The notes below the pieces were generated by a model. That model saw only the letters and a program-made list of their open reading frames with translations, made no database searches and was not told the DNA's origin. From Anaerolineae bacterium (GTDB lineage Bacteria > Chloroflexota > Anaerolineae > Aggregatilineales > JAFGMM01): a stretch of DNA of 64,000 bases. Position 1 is the stretch's first letter. Every line of letters starts with the position of its first letter. The DNA lies in NCBI GenBank assembly GCA_027494055.1, contig JAOSJO010000025.1, forward strand, positions 453,262 to 517,261. Direction: 5' to 3'. A program made the position numbers and the translations under genes. Shown here in pieces: positions 17,252 through 26,997 of the stretch.

Positions 17252-18412
17252 TTACTCCGCGTTGGCAAAGCCCACGAAGTTCTGCGGGTTGAGCGGCTCG
17301 CCGTTCTGGCGGATCTCGAAGTGCAGGTGCGGCCCCGACGAGCGCCCGGTCGTGCCGACCTCGCCGATCTGCTGCCCGGCATTGACGAAGGAACCGCAGC
17401 CCACGTTGAGGTAGCTCAGGTGCGCGTAGTACGTCATCCAGCCGTTGCCGTGCGAGATCACGATCAGGTTGCCGTAGCCCCACGTGTTCCACCCGGCGAA
17501 GATCACGATGCCTGGATCAGCGGCATAGACCGGCGTCCCTTCCGCCGCCATCAGGTCGATGCCCCGGTGCCACTCCTGAAAGGTCCACCCGACGTAATAC
17601 CAGGGCAGCGGCGAGCGGAACGTGCCGTCCCCGCCCAGGCCGGTCGGGACCGCGCCGCAACTCCCCGGATGCCCTGGCGCGAAGTTGATCTGCGGGCCGC
17701 CGGAGGTGGCAATCTCGACCGCCGGCGGGCGCCAGACCCAGTCGGCGTAGTCATCGACGCCGCCGGGGATGACGACCCTGGTCCCGGCTGAGGGCGCGTC
17801 GTCCGGCCCCAGGTCGCCCAGGTCGTTGAACGGCGAGTCGATGATGGTGTAGGGGTCAACCGAGAACCGGTTTGCGATGTCTTGCAGCGTGTCGTTCCCG
17901 TTGGCGGTGTGGTACACGCCGTCCACCGGCAGGATGTTGAGGTTCAGCCCCACGCGCAGCATATGCACATCGGGGAGCGCCTCGCGATTGGACCAGAAGA
18001 GCGTGTCCATCTTGATGTTGAAGTTCTCGGCGATGGTCCAGAGCGTGTCGTTGGGCTGCACCGTGTAGACCAGCACCTCGTCGCGCGGGCGGTCGGGCCG
18101 CAGGGTGAAAGGCTCCATCGCGCGCGTGAGCGGGTCGCTGCCCTGCCCCGCGACCGGCAGCGCCGCCAGGTCGGTGAGCGTATCGAAGCTCGGCGTGGGC
18201 AGCGGCGGGCGCGGTGTGGGCGTCTGCGTTGGGGTCGGCGTCTCGGTCGGCGGCGCGGGCGTCGGCAGGAGGCCGATCAGCGGGCGCGTGGGGAACGAGA
18301 GGATCAAGATCGCGGAGACAACCACCATCGCCACTGCCGCGAGCAGGGCAATCGAGCCGCGCAAGGCGTGCAACAACCCGTTAACCGGCCCTTCCACTCC
18401 ATCCTTTTCCAT
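17252..18412 (-). CDS. Membrane-anchored LysM/M23 peptidoglycan endopeptidase
   Basis: 386 residues. One N-terminal membrane helix (ALLAAVAMVVVSAILILSF) is followed by a Thr/Pro-rich linker, two LysM repeats (VYTVQPNDTLWTIAENFNI and a second beginning HTANGNDTLQDIANRF) and a C-terminal M23 (LytM) domain with HRGIDLMAAEGTPVYAA and the zinc motif HLHFEIR. The family cuts peptide cross-links of peptidoglycan or acts as an activator. Start codon choice (ATG 18412) is set by the helix; the ribosome site is weak. The second LysM-M23 gene at 20170-21314 has the same order and is a paralogue. Confidence 0.9.
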   Translation of the reverse strand: MEKDGVEGPVNGLLHALRGSIALLAAVAMVVVSAILILSFPTRPLIGLLPTPAPPTETPTPTQTPTPRPPLPTPSFDTLTDLAALPVAGQGSDPLTRAMEPFTLRPDRPRDEVLVYTVQPNDTLWTIAENFNIKMDTLFWSNREALPDVHMLRVGLNLNILPVDGVYHTANGNDTLQDIANRFSVDPYTIIDSPFNDLGDLGPDDAPSAGTRVVIPGGVDDYADWVWRPPAVEIATSGGPQINFAPGHPGSCGAVPTGLGGDGTFRSPLPWYYVGWTFQEWHRGIDLMAAEGTPVYAADPGIVIFAGWNTWGYGNLIVISHGNGWMTYYAHLSYLNVGCGSFVNAGQQIGEVGTTGRSSGPHLHFEIRQNGEPLNPQNFVGFANAE

Positions 18413-18498
18413 AACCAACCACACCCATCTCTTCTTGCCGGGCCGCGCGACTGCAGCCCGAAGCGCTAACACATCATCCCGTCTCAATCCCCGCCAGG

Positions 18499-19245
18499 TT
18501 AGCGGCGGCGCGCGCCTCCTGCCCCGGTTCGAGCGGGCGACGCCAGGGTGCCCTCCGGCAGGGCGAGGAAGTGATCGCGCACCAGCACGAACCGCGTCGG
18601 TGACGTATCCCACAGGTAGAGCGGCGGCTGGCTCAGGTCGAGCGGCCACAAGAACGCGCGCTCGTCCTTCACTGAATGGACGAAGTAGCGCACGGTCTCC
18701 GCCAGGTCCTCGCCAGGTGCGGTGCTCACGTCCTGCGTCGTGACCGGCAGCGTCTCCCACGCGCCCGGTTCGGGCGGGCGGCCCTGCTGGCGCGGGTGGA
18801 CCCAGTTCCCGCCGCCGTCCTTGCGCCAGTCGAGGCCGGGGAGCGTGCACCACTTCGACTCGTAGGGCCACCCACGATACTCGTTGCAGGCATGCGTGCC
18901 CTCGTGCAGGAAGACGCGGTACAGCACCGTCTCATCGCTGCCCGGCTCGCCAATGCGCAGCCACTTGTTGCCATAGCCGCCCCCGCCGGGGCTGCGGTCC
19001 ACCCACAGGTGGAGCGGGTCGTCGCGGAACGGCCCGTAGAAGCGCGGCCCCAGCAGTTCCAGCGTCTCCAGCAGCGCCGATAGCTCCGCCATGCGCAGCG
19101 GGCGCGCGTTGCCCTTCGCGTCACTTTCCACGACGCGCACCCCAAACGCTGCCTCCAGCCGCGCGACCGCCGCGTCGTGACCCGGCTCCGCGCCGGGGCG
19201 GTCGCCGCCAAAGAGCTGCGTCCACAGCCAGCGGAGCAGGCTCAT
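18499..19245 (-). CDS. Uncharacterised protein with HEGTH motif
   Basis: 248 residues, no signal peptide or membrane helix. A central segment reads YRVFLHEGTHACNEYRGWP, in which HEGTH could be a zinc-binding HExxH motif; a Glu-rich helix with the third ligand was not identified with certainty (GEDLAETVRYFVHS is a candidate). The C-terminus is Gly/Arg-rich and disordered. ATG at 19245 overlaps the stop codon of the DUF6544-like gene by four bases (ATGA), so the two genes are coupled. It may be a metallopeptidase, but I do not recognise the family. Confidence 0.6.
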   Translation of the reverse strand: MSLLRWLWTQLFGGDRPGAEPGHDAAVARLEAAFGVRVVESDAKGNARPLRMAELSALLETLELLGPRFYGPFRDDPLHLWVDRSPGGGGYGNKWLRIGEPGSDETVLYRVFLHEGTHACNEYRGWPYESKWCTLPGLDWRKDGGGNWVHPRQQGRPPEPGAWETLPVTTQDVSTAPGEDLAETVRYFVHSVKDERAFLWPLDLSQPPLYLWDTSPTRFVLVRDHFLALPEGTLASPARTGAGGARRR

Positions 19246-20057
19246 CCTTCGGACCGCGCGGCCTGCGCCGGGAACGGCAGTTCGACATTGTACCGGACGT
19301 GTTCCACGTTCATCGTCATGTAGGGCACATCCACCCACGAAACGGCCAGCGAGGCCGGCAGGCTCGTGCCGCCCAGGGAGCGCCGCTCGCCGAAGCGGGC
19401 CTGGTACGGGCGAAACGCGCCGATTTCCTCGTTGAAGCGGTGGGTCGTCAGGCGCTCCAGCGTGCCGCTGGCGGGGTCGAAGAAGAGCGAGAAGCTCCAC
19501 TCATCGTCCCCATAGGGGAAGATCATCCGGGCCGCCGTCCGGTCGAGCGGCTGCCAGGTGATCTCCGGCAGCGTGAGCAGCGCCGAGGGCGCGAACGCCA
19601 GCGTGTAGAGCCATAAGATCGTGTGCTCCGACTTGAGGACCGCCGCGCCGGTCTTGGTCTCCCAGCCCTCCGTGACGTGCGCCTCACCGTCGATGATGCT
19701 TGCGCTGCCGCCGAGGATGGGCTGGCCGAACCATGCCAGCTCGCCCTCCCACCGGAACTGGCGGCCCGGCTCCACGTAAGCCCGCCACCGCAGCGGCACC
19801 CACACCTTGAGCGGCCCAACGTCAAACGCGGCCTTGCCGCGCCCGCTGGCGTAAAGGTTCTCCACGCGCGGCAACAGTGTCACCGCCTGCAAATAGCGGT
19901 GGACGGGCTTCGGCAGGTCATCCGGTAGGTCCACCATGCCCAGGTCGTGGCCGGGGTCGGAAGGCAGCGCGAAAGGCTCCGGCTGTATCTTCGTGCCGAG
20001 CCACGCCGCGCCACCCAGCGCCCCCATAATTCCGACGACCCATTTCAGCTTACCCAT
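19242..20057 (-). CDS. DUF6544-like protein
   Basis: 271 residues with one N-terminal hydrophobic segment (WVVGIMGALGGAAWLGTKI), so probably membrane-anchored. The pattern VHRYLQAVTLLPRVENLYASG, GRQFRWEGELAWFGQP, DGEAHVTEG and WQPLDRTAARMIF matches the DUF6544 family of unknown function that usually lies in envelope gene sets. ATG at 20057 has GGAG 8 nt upstream. It precedes and overlaps the HEGTH gene on the same strand. Confidence 0.7.
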   Translation of the reverse strand: MGKLKWVVGIMGALGGAAWLGTKIQPEPFALPSDPGHDLGMVDLPDDLPKPVHRYLQAVTLLPRVENLYASGRGKAAFDVGPLKVWVPLRWRAYVEPGRQFRWEGELAWFGQPILGGSASIIDGEAHVTEGWETKTGAAVLKSEHTILWLYTLAFAPSALLTLPEITWQPLDRTAARMIFPYGDDEWSFSLFFDPASGTLERLTTHRFNEEIGAFRPYQARFGERRSLGGTSLPASLAVSWVDVPYMTMNVEHVRYNVELPFPAQAARSEG

Positions 20058-20169
20058 GCGTTTGACTCCAGGCTGAGAATTGCGAATGAGACACAGGCTC
20101 AAGCTACCTCTTAGTATCCACAAACTGGCGTCCGAAGGCCAATCGCGAAGCGCCAGCGCGCCCAGGGCG

Positions 20170-21314
20170 TCAGAGGATGATGTGGAAGTGCGGGCTGACC
20201 GGCATGCCGTTCTGCTGGATCTCGAAGTGCAGGTGCGGGCCGGTGCTGTTGCCCGTGCTGCCCACCGCGCCGACCTGCTGCCCGGCAGAGACGCCCGCCG
20301 TGCAGCGCACGCTGATGCGCGACAGGTGGCCGTAATAGGTCTGGAAGCCGTTGCCGTGGTCGATGACGACCAGGTTGCCGAACCCGCCGTTGTGCCAGCC
20401 GGCGAAGACCACGGTGCCGCTGTCAGCGGCGTAGACCGGGTGCCGACCTCGTTCGCCAGGTCCACGCCGTTGTGGATGCCGGAGTAGAAATCCTGGAAGA
20501 ACGTGTAGCTGTGCATCGGCAGCGAGAAGACGCCGCGCCCGCCGGTGTTGACGGTGACCAGACCGCACGTGCCGCTCCCGCCTGTGACGCGGACCGCGCC
20601 GCCGTTCGTGCCGCTGCCCTCCACGACGATGCTGCGCGACAGGTCGGGCAGTTCTGCCGTGCCGCCCGGTATCACCACGCGCGTGTTGGCGGGCGGCCTG
20701 GTATCGGGCTGGGCGTCGCCCAGGTCGTTGTACTCCGAGAAAATGATGTCGTAGGGGTCCACGCCGTACCGGTTGGCGATGCTCTGAATGCTCTGGTCGC
20801 CGCTGGCGACGTGCAGCACGCCGTCAACCGGGAGGATGTTCAACTCCATGCCGATGTGCAGCATATGCACGTCGTGGAGGGTCCCGGTGTTGCCCCAGAA
20901 GATGGTCTCCGGCGCGAGCGTGAACCGGGTTGCAATGCCGAAGACGGTGTCGCCTTCCTGCACCGCATAGTTGATGATGTCCGTGCGCGGCCGGTCGGGA
21001 ATGATGGTAAACGGTTCGGGCTGGCGCACCAGCATGATGTTTGCGCCGCTGGCGACCTCGGCCGGCGGCAACTGAAGGATTGGGTCCAGCACAGCGGGGT
21101 CGATGGTGGGGAGGGCCGCCACGTCTGTCGTGGAACCGACACCCGCCTGTGACGGCGTGTCGCCCGTGCGGGCACCCTGGCCCGCCTGCTGCGGCGTCAA
21201 CGCGACGACGAGCGCAGCCAGCGCAACGAGCAAAGACAATACCAGCGCGCCATAGCGCCCAACGGCGGTTGCGACCGGGTTGCGCCGCCTTCTCGGATGT
21301 GGCTTACGATACAT
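20170..21314 (-). CDS. Second membrane-anchored LysM/M23 endopeptidase (one frameshift)
   Basis: About 380 residues with the same order as the protein at 17252: a basic N-terminus, one helix (GALVLSLLVALAALVVAL), a short linker, two LysM repeats (INYAVQEGDTVFGIATRFTL and HVASGDQSIQSIANRYGV) and an M23 domain with HNGVDLANEVGTPVYAADSG and HLHFEIQQNG. A one-base change near 20443 (GCACCCGG in place of the GTP codons) breaks the M23 domain in the middle of its signature. The ATG at 21314 is preceded by GAGG at close spacing. The shared intervening sequence ...NDLGD(L/A)...RVVIPGG shows recent common origin with the first copy. Confidence 0.88.
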
Positions 21315-21368
21315 AACCTCACGTCCCGTCCACAGCACGCGGGATGCTATCGCAGCCGGCCCGGTTCG

Positions 21369-22127
21369 TCAATTTTGCGCCGGGGCGGAGTCGGCGGCGG
21401 AATCGGCGACGAAATCGGCAACGAGGAGGTTGGCTTCACAGCGCGCCAGCGTGCGCACGAAGAGGATTTCGGAGGCCGCCGCGCCGTTCGCATTGAGCAG
21501 TTGCAGGCGCAGGGCCATCTCCTGGGGCTGATCCGCAAGCACCACCTGGAACCCCGCCGGCCCCCAACGGGTCTCAGAGCCGGCGGTGACGGTCACGTCA
21601 ACGCTGCCGCCCCACACGTGCACCTGGTGCCCGCCGGCCATCGCGACGCCCTCCGCGTCATAGACCTGGCCCGCCAGCACCATGATGCCGCAGCCGTCCG
21701 GGTGCGGCTGAAAGCGGATCGCCTCGTCGCGCAGGACGAAGCGCAGCGTGCTCGCCGGCGTCAGTGGGGCGGGCGTCGCGGTGGCGTCCCCGCTGACCAC
21801 CGGCCCGAAGCCGCCGCCTGCCGGGCTGCCTGTCGCGGTCGGGGCGGCGTCGGCCGGCGGGGGCGGCGTATCGGTCGCCGGTCCGCTGACGACGGGCCCA
21901 AAGGGGACCGCAGCCGTCGGCAGGGCGGGCGCGGGCGTCGCGGTGGCCGTTGGGGGGAGGGGCGTCGCGGTGCGCGTCGCCGCCGCTGCCGTCGTGGTCC
22001 CCGCCGGCGGGGCGGGGCCGGTCGCCTCCGGAAGCTGGAGCGTGCACCCGGCCAGAAAGCACGCCAGAATCACGGCCATCCAGCGCCGGATGCGCGCTGC
22101 TGCGCGATCTCGTCTGTGTCGCATCAT
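21369..22127 (-). CDS. Lipoprotein with Thr/Pro-rich linker and C-terminal Ig-like domain
   Basis: 252 residues. A basic start and a hydrophobic stretch lead to the lipobox FLAGC, so it should be lipid-anchored. Residues 40-120 are a disordered Thr/Ala/Pro region that holds two copies of FGPVVSG about 45 residues apart. The C-terminal 130 residues form a beta-rich domain (AGQVYDAEGVAMAGGHQVHVWGGSVDVTV ... TRWGPAGFQVVLAD) with two to three Cys, like an Ig or CARDB-type adhesion module. Function unknown. The ATG at 22127 has no ribosome site but lies 7 nt from a TATACT box. Confidence 0.75.
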   Translation of the reverse strand: MMRHRRDRAAARIRRWMAVILACFLAGCTLQLPEATGPAPPAGTTTAAAATRTATPLPPTATATPAPALPTAAVPFGPVVSGPATDTPPPPADAAPTATGSPAGGGFGPVVSGDATATPAPLTPASTLRFVLRDEAIRFQPHPDGCGIMVLAGQVYDAEGVAMAGGHQVHVWGGSVDVTVTAGSETRWGPAGFQVVLADQPQEMALRLQLLNANGAAASEILFVRTLARCEANLLVADFVADSAADSAPAQN

Positions 22128-22134
22128 CGCATCA

Positions 22135-22140
22135 AGTATA
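22135..22140 (-). promoter_or_regulatory. -10 box close to the lipoprotein start (leaderless candidate)
   Basis: TATACT on the minus strand ends 7 nt before the ATG at 22127, so the transcript would start at or near the start codon. No clear -35 was found. Confidence 0.4.
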
Positions 22141-22370
22141 AACGTGAACGCGCCAGAGTACGAGGAGGACGCCGGCGCTACGGCGTGCCCGGCGTACCCT
22201 ACGCCTCCATGACGCGATCCAACTGAACACGCAACGCCATCCGGACGAAAGAGGTGTCAATTTCGCAGAACATGTTATTATGTAGATGGGGGACACGCAC
22301 CGCCATCCGGTTGCGGTGATATTCTTATCGTTATATCCTTCGGAGCACACAACCTCTATAAGGAGCGCGC

Positions 22371-22907
22371 ATGAATCTGTGGCACGAGCTGCCTTCCGGC
22401 CCACAGGCGCCTGATCGTGTCTACGCAATCATTGAGATACCGTCTGGAAGCCGCAACAAGTACGAGTACAGCAAGCGCACGGGCGTGATCCTGCTCAACC
22501 GGGTGCTGTACTCGTCCGTGCACTATCCCGGCGACTACGGGCTGATTCCGCGCACGTTCTACGACGACGGCGACCCGCTCGACATCCTGGTGATGACCAC
22601 CCAGCCCACCTTTCCCGGCTGTGTGATCGAGGCGCGCCCGGTGGGCATGTTCCGGATGATGGACCGGGGCAAGTCTGACGACAAGGTTCTGGCGGTGCCC
22701 GCCACCGACCCGAACTTCAGCGACATCCACGACCTGGACGACATGGCGACGCACTTCAAGGCCGAGGTGGCCCACTTCTTCAGCACCTACAAGCAACTGG
22801 AGAACATCGTCGTCGAGCCGATCGGTTGGGAGTCGGTGGAGTTTGCGAAGGCGCAGATCCGCCACGCAATGCGTCAGTATGAGGAACACTACAGCGGCAT
22901 TGGTTGA
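22371..22907 (+). CDS. ppa: Inorganic pyrophosphatase (family I)
   Basis: 178 residues. Typical soluble pyrophosphatase with IIEIPSGSRNKYEYSK, the signature DGDPLDILVM (D-G-D-P-L-D metal site), RPVGMFRMMDRGKSDDKVLAV and a C-terminal KQLE helix. It hydrolyses the pyrophosphate released by biosynthesis to drive those reactions forward. AAGGAG lies 5 nt before the ATG. The gap 22128-22370 upstream holds a possible -10 (TATTAT near 22276) but no clear promoter. Confidence 0.96.
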   Translation: MNLWHELPSGPQAPDRVYAIIEIPSGSRNKYEYSKRTGVILLNRVLYSSVHYPGDYGLIPRTFYDDGDPLDILVMTTQPTFPGCVIEARPVGMFRMMDRGKSDDKVLAVPATDPNFSDIHDLDDMATHFKAEVAHFFSTYKQLENIVVEPIGWESVEFAKAQIRHAMRQYEEHYSGIG

Positions 22908-23004
22908 TAATCGTTGATGGGGGACACACGGCGCGCGTCACGCGCAGCACGGGACTTGTATCGGGACGGGTGGTCAGGCGACTGCCGAGAGAGAGGGAAG
23001 GTCG

Positions 23005-23052
23005 ATGAGCGAGAAGGGGACCCCTGAGCGGCCTTGGAGGGCCGTTCGCTAA
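23005..23052 (+). CDS. 15-residue leader peptide coupled to the PA14 gene
   Basis: A short frame (MSEKGTPERPWRAVR, stop TAA) begins after a strong GGGAAGG ribosome site and ends one base before the ATG of the large gene at 23054. That large gene has no well-placed ribosome site of its own, so reinitiation after this leader is a plausible way to start it. Confidence 0.45.
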   Translation: MSEKGTPERPWRAVR

Positions 23053-23053
23053 A

Positions 23054-26000
23054 ATGAGCCGCGAGTCGCAGATTGGGCTGATCTTCGTCGGTCTGGCCCT
23101 GGGCGTGGGGATCGCGTGCGCGCTGCTGCTGTTGCTCGTGGTGGTCTTCACCCGACCTGCCGAACCGACGTTGGTCGCGGGCGACTTAACCGAGACGGTG
23201 GAGTTCCCGACTGCCGGGCCGGGCACGCAAGGGGTGGCGCTCACGCAGACGCCGGGCCTGCTGCCGACCGCAACTGAGGACACCGGCTTCGGCCTCTTCA
23301 CGCCCATCGTCCAGCCCACGTTCGGCGGCTTCGTCACCGAAGTCGTGAGCGGCAACACCGGCACGCCCTTCTACATCCCCCGCCCACGGTGCCGCCCACG
23401 CCCACGCCGATCCCGTTTGTCCCGACCAATACCCCGATTCCGGGCTTCCCCACGCCGACGCCGCAGCTCATCATCACCGACTGGCTCGGCGAGTACTTCC
23501 CCAACGCGGCGCTTTTTGGCGCGCCGGCCCTCATCCGTAACGATGTCAACATCTCGTTCAACTGGGGCACGGGCGCGCCCGCGCCTGGCCTCCCGGCCGA
23601 CTACTTCTCCGCGCGGTGGACGCGCACCCTTCTCCTCTCGGAGGGGGTCTACAACCTCGACGTGGTAGTGGACGACACCGCGCGCGTGTACATCGACAAC
23701 CAGCTCGTGCTCAACGCCACGCGCGAAGGCCCGGCGCAGTTGTTCAGCCAGATCGTCTCGTTGAGCCAGGGCGCGCACGTCTTCCGCGTCGAGTTCATCG
23801 AGTACACCGGCCTCGCCTCTATCGACTTCCGTATCAGCCGCGTTGACTTCACCGACGCCGCTTGGACCGGCCAGTACTTCAACAACATGGCGCTCAGCGG
23901 GCAGCCGGTGCTCACCCGCGCCGACCCGGTCCTGAGCTTCGACTGGAGCGTTGGCGCGCCCGCGCCGGGCATCCCGGCGGACCGGTTCTCGGTGCGCTGG
24001 ACGCGCACCCTCTACCTGCCGGGGGCGACCTACCGCTTCTACGCGCTGGCCGATGACGGCGTGCGCATGTGGGTTGACGGTCAACTCATCATCGACGAGT
24101 GGCACGACGCCCAGGGCGGGACCTACAGCCGCGACGTGCAACTCCAGAACGGCAACCACACCCTGCGCGTGGAGTACTACGAGAACCAGGGGGCGGCGCG
24201 GGTCGCGGCGTGGTGGGACATCATCAGCAACTACCCGGACTGGCGCGCAGACTACTTCAACAACCCGAACCTCCAGGGTATGCCGATCTTCATTCGGAAC
24301 GAGCCGGTCATCAACTGGGACTGGGGCTATGGCTCGCCAGGGCCGGGCATCCCCAGCGACAACTTCAGCGTGCGCTGGACTCGCATCGGCAGCTTCACGG
24401 CGGGGCTGTACCGCTTCACCGCCCTCTCCGATGACGGCGTGCGCGTGTACATCGACGACGTGCCCATCATCAACCAGTGGCGTCTGGCGACGGGCCAGGT
24501 CTACCAGGCGGATGTCGCGCTCTCCGGCAACCACCAGATGCGCGTGGAGTTCTTCGAGGGACCGGGCATCGCGCGCATCAGCCTGAACTGGACGCGCATC
24601 GGCGACTACCCGACCAACACGCCACGACCGTCCACAGCAACGCTGACGCCAAGCCACACGCTGACGCTGACGCGGACCCCGACGGCGACGCCAACGACGC
24701 CCATGACCGTGCCGCCGGCCATCACCGACACGCCAACGGCCACGGCGACGTTCACGCCGACGCACACCGCGACGCCGACGCTTACCCCGACGGCGACGCA
24801 CACCCTGACGCCGACCGAAGACCCGATCTTCATCACCCAGACCGCCGAGGCGCTCTACGCCACGCAGACACAGGAAGCGATCTACGCGCAGCAGACCGCG
24901 GACGCCATCGGTGAGGCCAACGCGACCGCCACCGCTGAGATCGTCCACGCGACGCAGACGCAGGAGTCGCTCTTCGCGACCGCGACGGAGCAGATCGCGA
25001 TTGCGCTCACTGCGGAGGCTAACGAGTTTGCGGCGACGCAGACCGCCGAGGCAATCGCAGCCACGGAGACGGCGGTCGCCGATGCGTCGTTCGCGACGCA
25101 GACCGCCGAAGCCGTGTTCGCGCAACAGACCGCCGAGGCGGCAGCCGTCACGCAGACCGCCGACGCTGTGTTCGCGACACAAACGCTGGAGGCCGGCGCG
25201 GTCTTCGCGACGCAGACGGCGGAGGCGATCTTCGCGCTGCAGACTGCCGAAGCGGAGGCCTTCGCGACGCAAACCGCCGAAGCGGAAGTGGTCTTCGCCA
25301 CGCAGACGGCTGAGGCTGTCTTCGCGCAGCAGACTGCCGAGGCGGAGGCCTTCGCCACGCAGACGGCGGACGCGGTCTTCGCGCAGCAGACTGCCGAGGC
25401 GGGCGCGTCCGTCGCGACGCAGACAGCCGAGGCGATCTTCGCGCAACAGACTGCCGAAGCCGAGGCCTTCGCCACGCAGACCGCGAAGCGGGCGCGTTCT
25501 TCGCGACGCAGACGGCGGAGGCTGTCTTCGCGCAACAGACCGCCGAGGCGGCAGCGATCTTCGCCACCCAGACCGCGGAAGCTGAGATTGCCATGCAGTT
25601 GACGGCGGAGGCCTTCTTCGCCACGCAGACGGCAGAAGCGATCTTCGCGCAGCAGACCGCTGAGGCGATCTTCGCCCAGCAGACGGCGGAAGCGGCCTTC
25701 TACGCCACACAGACTGCCGAGGCGATCTTCGCGCAGCAGACGGCGGAGGCGGGCGCGGTGTTCGCCACGCAGACCGCCGAGGCGATCTTCGCCCAGCAAA
25801 CTGCCGAGGCCTTCTACGCGCAGCAGACGGCGGAAGCGGGCGCGGTGTTCGCCACGCAGACCGCCGAGGCGATCTTCGCCCAGCAAACTGCCGAGGCCTT
25901 CTACGCGCAGCAGACGGCGGAGGCGGGCGCGGTGTTCGCCACCCAGACCGCCGAGGCCTTCTTCGCACAGCAGACCGCCGAAGCGGCCTTCTACGCGCAG

Positions 26001-26894
26001 CAGACGGCGGATGCGGAGGCGGTCTTCGCCACGCAGACCGCCGAGGCGATCTTCGCACAGCAGACGGCGGAGGCGGGCGAGTTCGCCGCCACGCAGACTG
26101 CTGAAGCGATCTTCGCCCAGCAGACCGCCGAAGCCAGCGTGCCCACTGAGCCGCCTCCGCCGCCTGTGGAGGGCGTGGACGCGCTCGACGCGACGTACTT
26201 CCCGTTCCGGGGCATCGATTGGGCGAGCCAGGTGTTCGTCATCGAAGGCACGGTCTCGAACGTGCGGTTCTTCAACGACGCGCCGTTCATCCAGTTTGAC
26301 CTGATGCAGCCGGATGGGAGCGTGGTCGCGGTGGAGGGCGTGCGCGAGCGCGTCGACCTGCCGGTGGTCTTCCAGGCAGAAGCCACGCCGCTTCCGACGC
26401 CGAGCCTGACCCCCACCGCCGAGGGCGTGGTCGAACCGCAGGTGATGTCTGAGGGCCAGATCAGCCCGGTGGTCCGGGTGTGGCAGCCGGTCAACGGCGT
26501 CTACGAACCGCGCCTGGTTGACGGCGACACCGTCGTGGTCCTCGGTCTGTACGACGCGACGTTCACGCAGCTCACCGCCAACGCGATCTGGCTGCGACAG
26601 CCCGACACCACGCTCTCGCGCATCCTCTACCGGGGCCTGCTGCACCAGGACGAACTAACCCCCGACCTGGCGCGCTACTACGCCGACATGACGATCTGGG
26701 TCGTGACCGATGTGAGCAACGCCGTCATGCTGACGCAGGGTGCGGTGGACCTCACCGCCAGCTACGCCCCCGACAGGCCGCTGATCGTGCGCGGCAGGGT
26801 GGCGTGGGATGGCGCGACGACGGTCTGGCTGGACAACGTCTACGCCTACATCCGCCAGGCCCCGCGCGAGTACACCGAGGTCGTGCATCCGTAG
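23054..26894 (+). CDS. Surface protein: TM, three PA14 domains, long alanine-rich repeat stalk (two frameshifts)
   Basis: About 1280 residues. An N-terminal helix (LALGVGIACALLLLLVVVF) is followed by a Thr/Pro linker, three tandem PA14-type beta-sandwich domains (about 23480-23860, 23860-24230 and 24240-24600; each with GEYF/GQYF/ADYF starts and FSVRWTRT...YRF..L.DDGVR cores), a Thr/Pro segment, about 40 copies of a QTAEA-type repeat (24833-26148) and a C-terminal beta-rich domain with VFVIEGTVSNVRFFNDAPF. PA14 domains bind carbohydrates or act in adhesion. Frame changes near 23385 and 25490 sit at a C run and inside the repeat. Translation may be coupled to a 15-residue leader. A terminator follows. 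Confidence 0.8.
24833..26148 (+). repeat. Protein-coding degenerate tandem repeat (QTAEA units)
   Basis: The DNA repeats units of 27 or 33 bp encoding IFAQQTAEA, FYAQQTAEA and AGAVFATQTAEA in irregular alternation, about 40 units in all. Codon choice varies between units, so it is not a recent slippage product, but stretches near 25800-25930 are almost identical and could recombine or confuse assembly. Confidence 0.85.
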
Positions 26895-26931
26895 CGCCCT
26901 GAGGCGCGCGGCGTACCGCCTGTAAGCAGAG

Positions 26932-26963
26932 CCGGCGGGGCGACATGGCCCCGCCGGTTTTTT
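26932..26963 (+). terminator. Rho-independent terminator after the PA14 gene
   Basis: Ten-base-pair stem CCGGCGGGGC / GCCCCGCCGG with a 6-nt loop and a TTTTTT tail. Confidence 0.9.
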
Positions 26964-26997
26964 GCATACCGTGCCAGTGTTCCATACAATGTAGAGC

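Noticed and set aside
22128..22370. Possible riboswitch in the gap before ppa
   Set aside because: Only weak dyads and a possible -10; no known aptamer core could be recognised by eye.
24833..26148. Tandem repeat region as a possible CRISPR array
   Set aside because: Units are 27 or 33 bp, in frame, without unique spacers, and encode a protein repeat; no cas gene is present.
23371..26645. Two very long minus-strand open frames (895 and 587 codons) across the PA14/repeat gene
   Set aside because: They are antisense shadows of the QTAEA repeat: low-complexity Arg/Leu-rich sequence with no start signal or domain, while the plus strand has clear PA14 domains.
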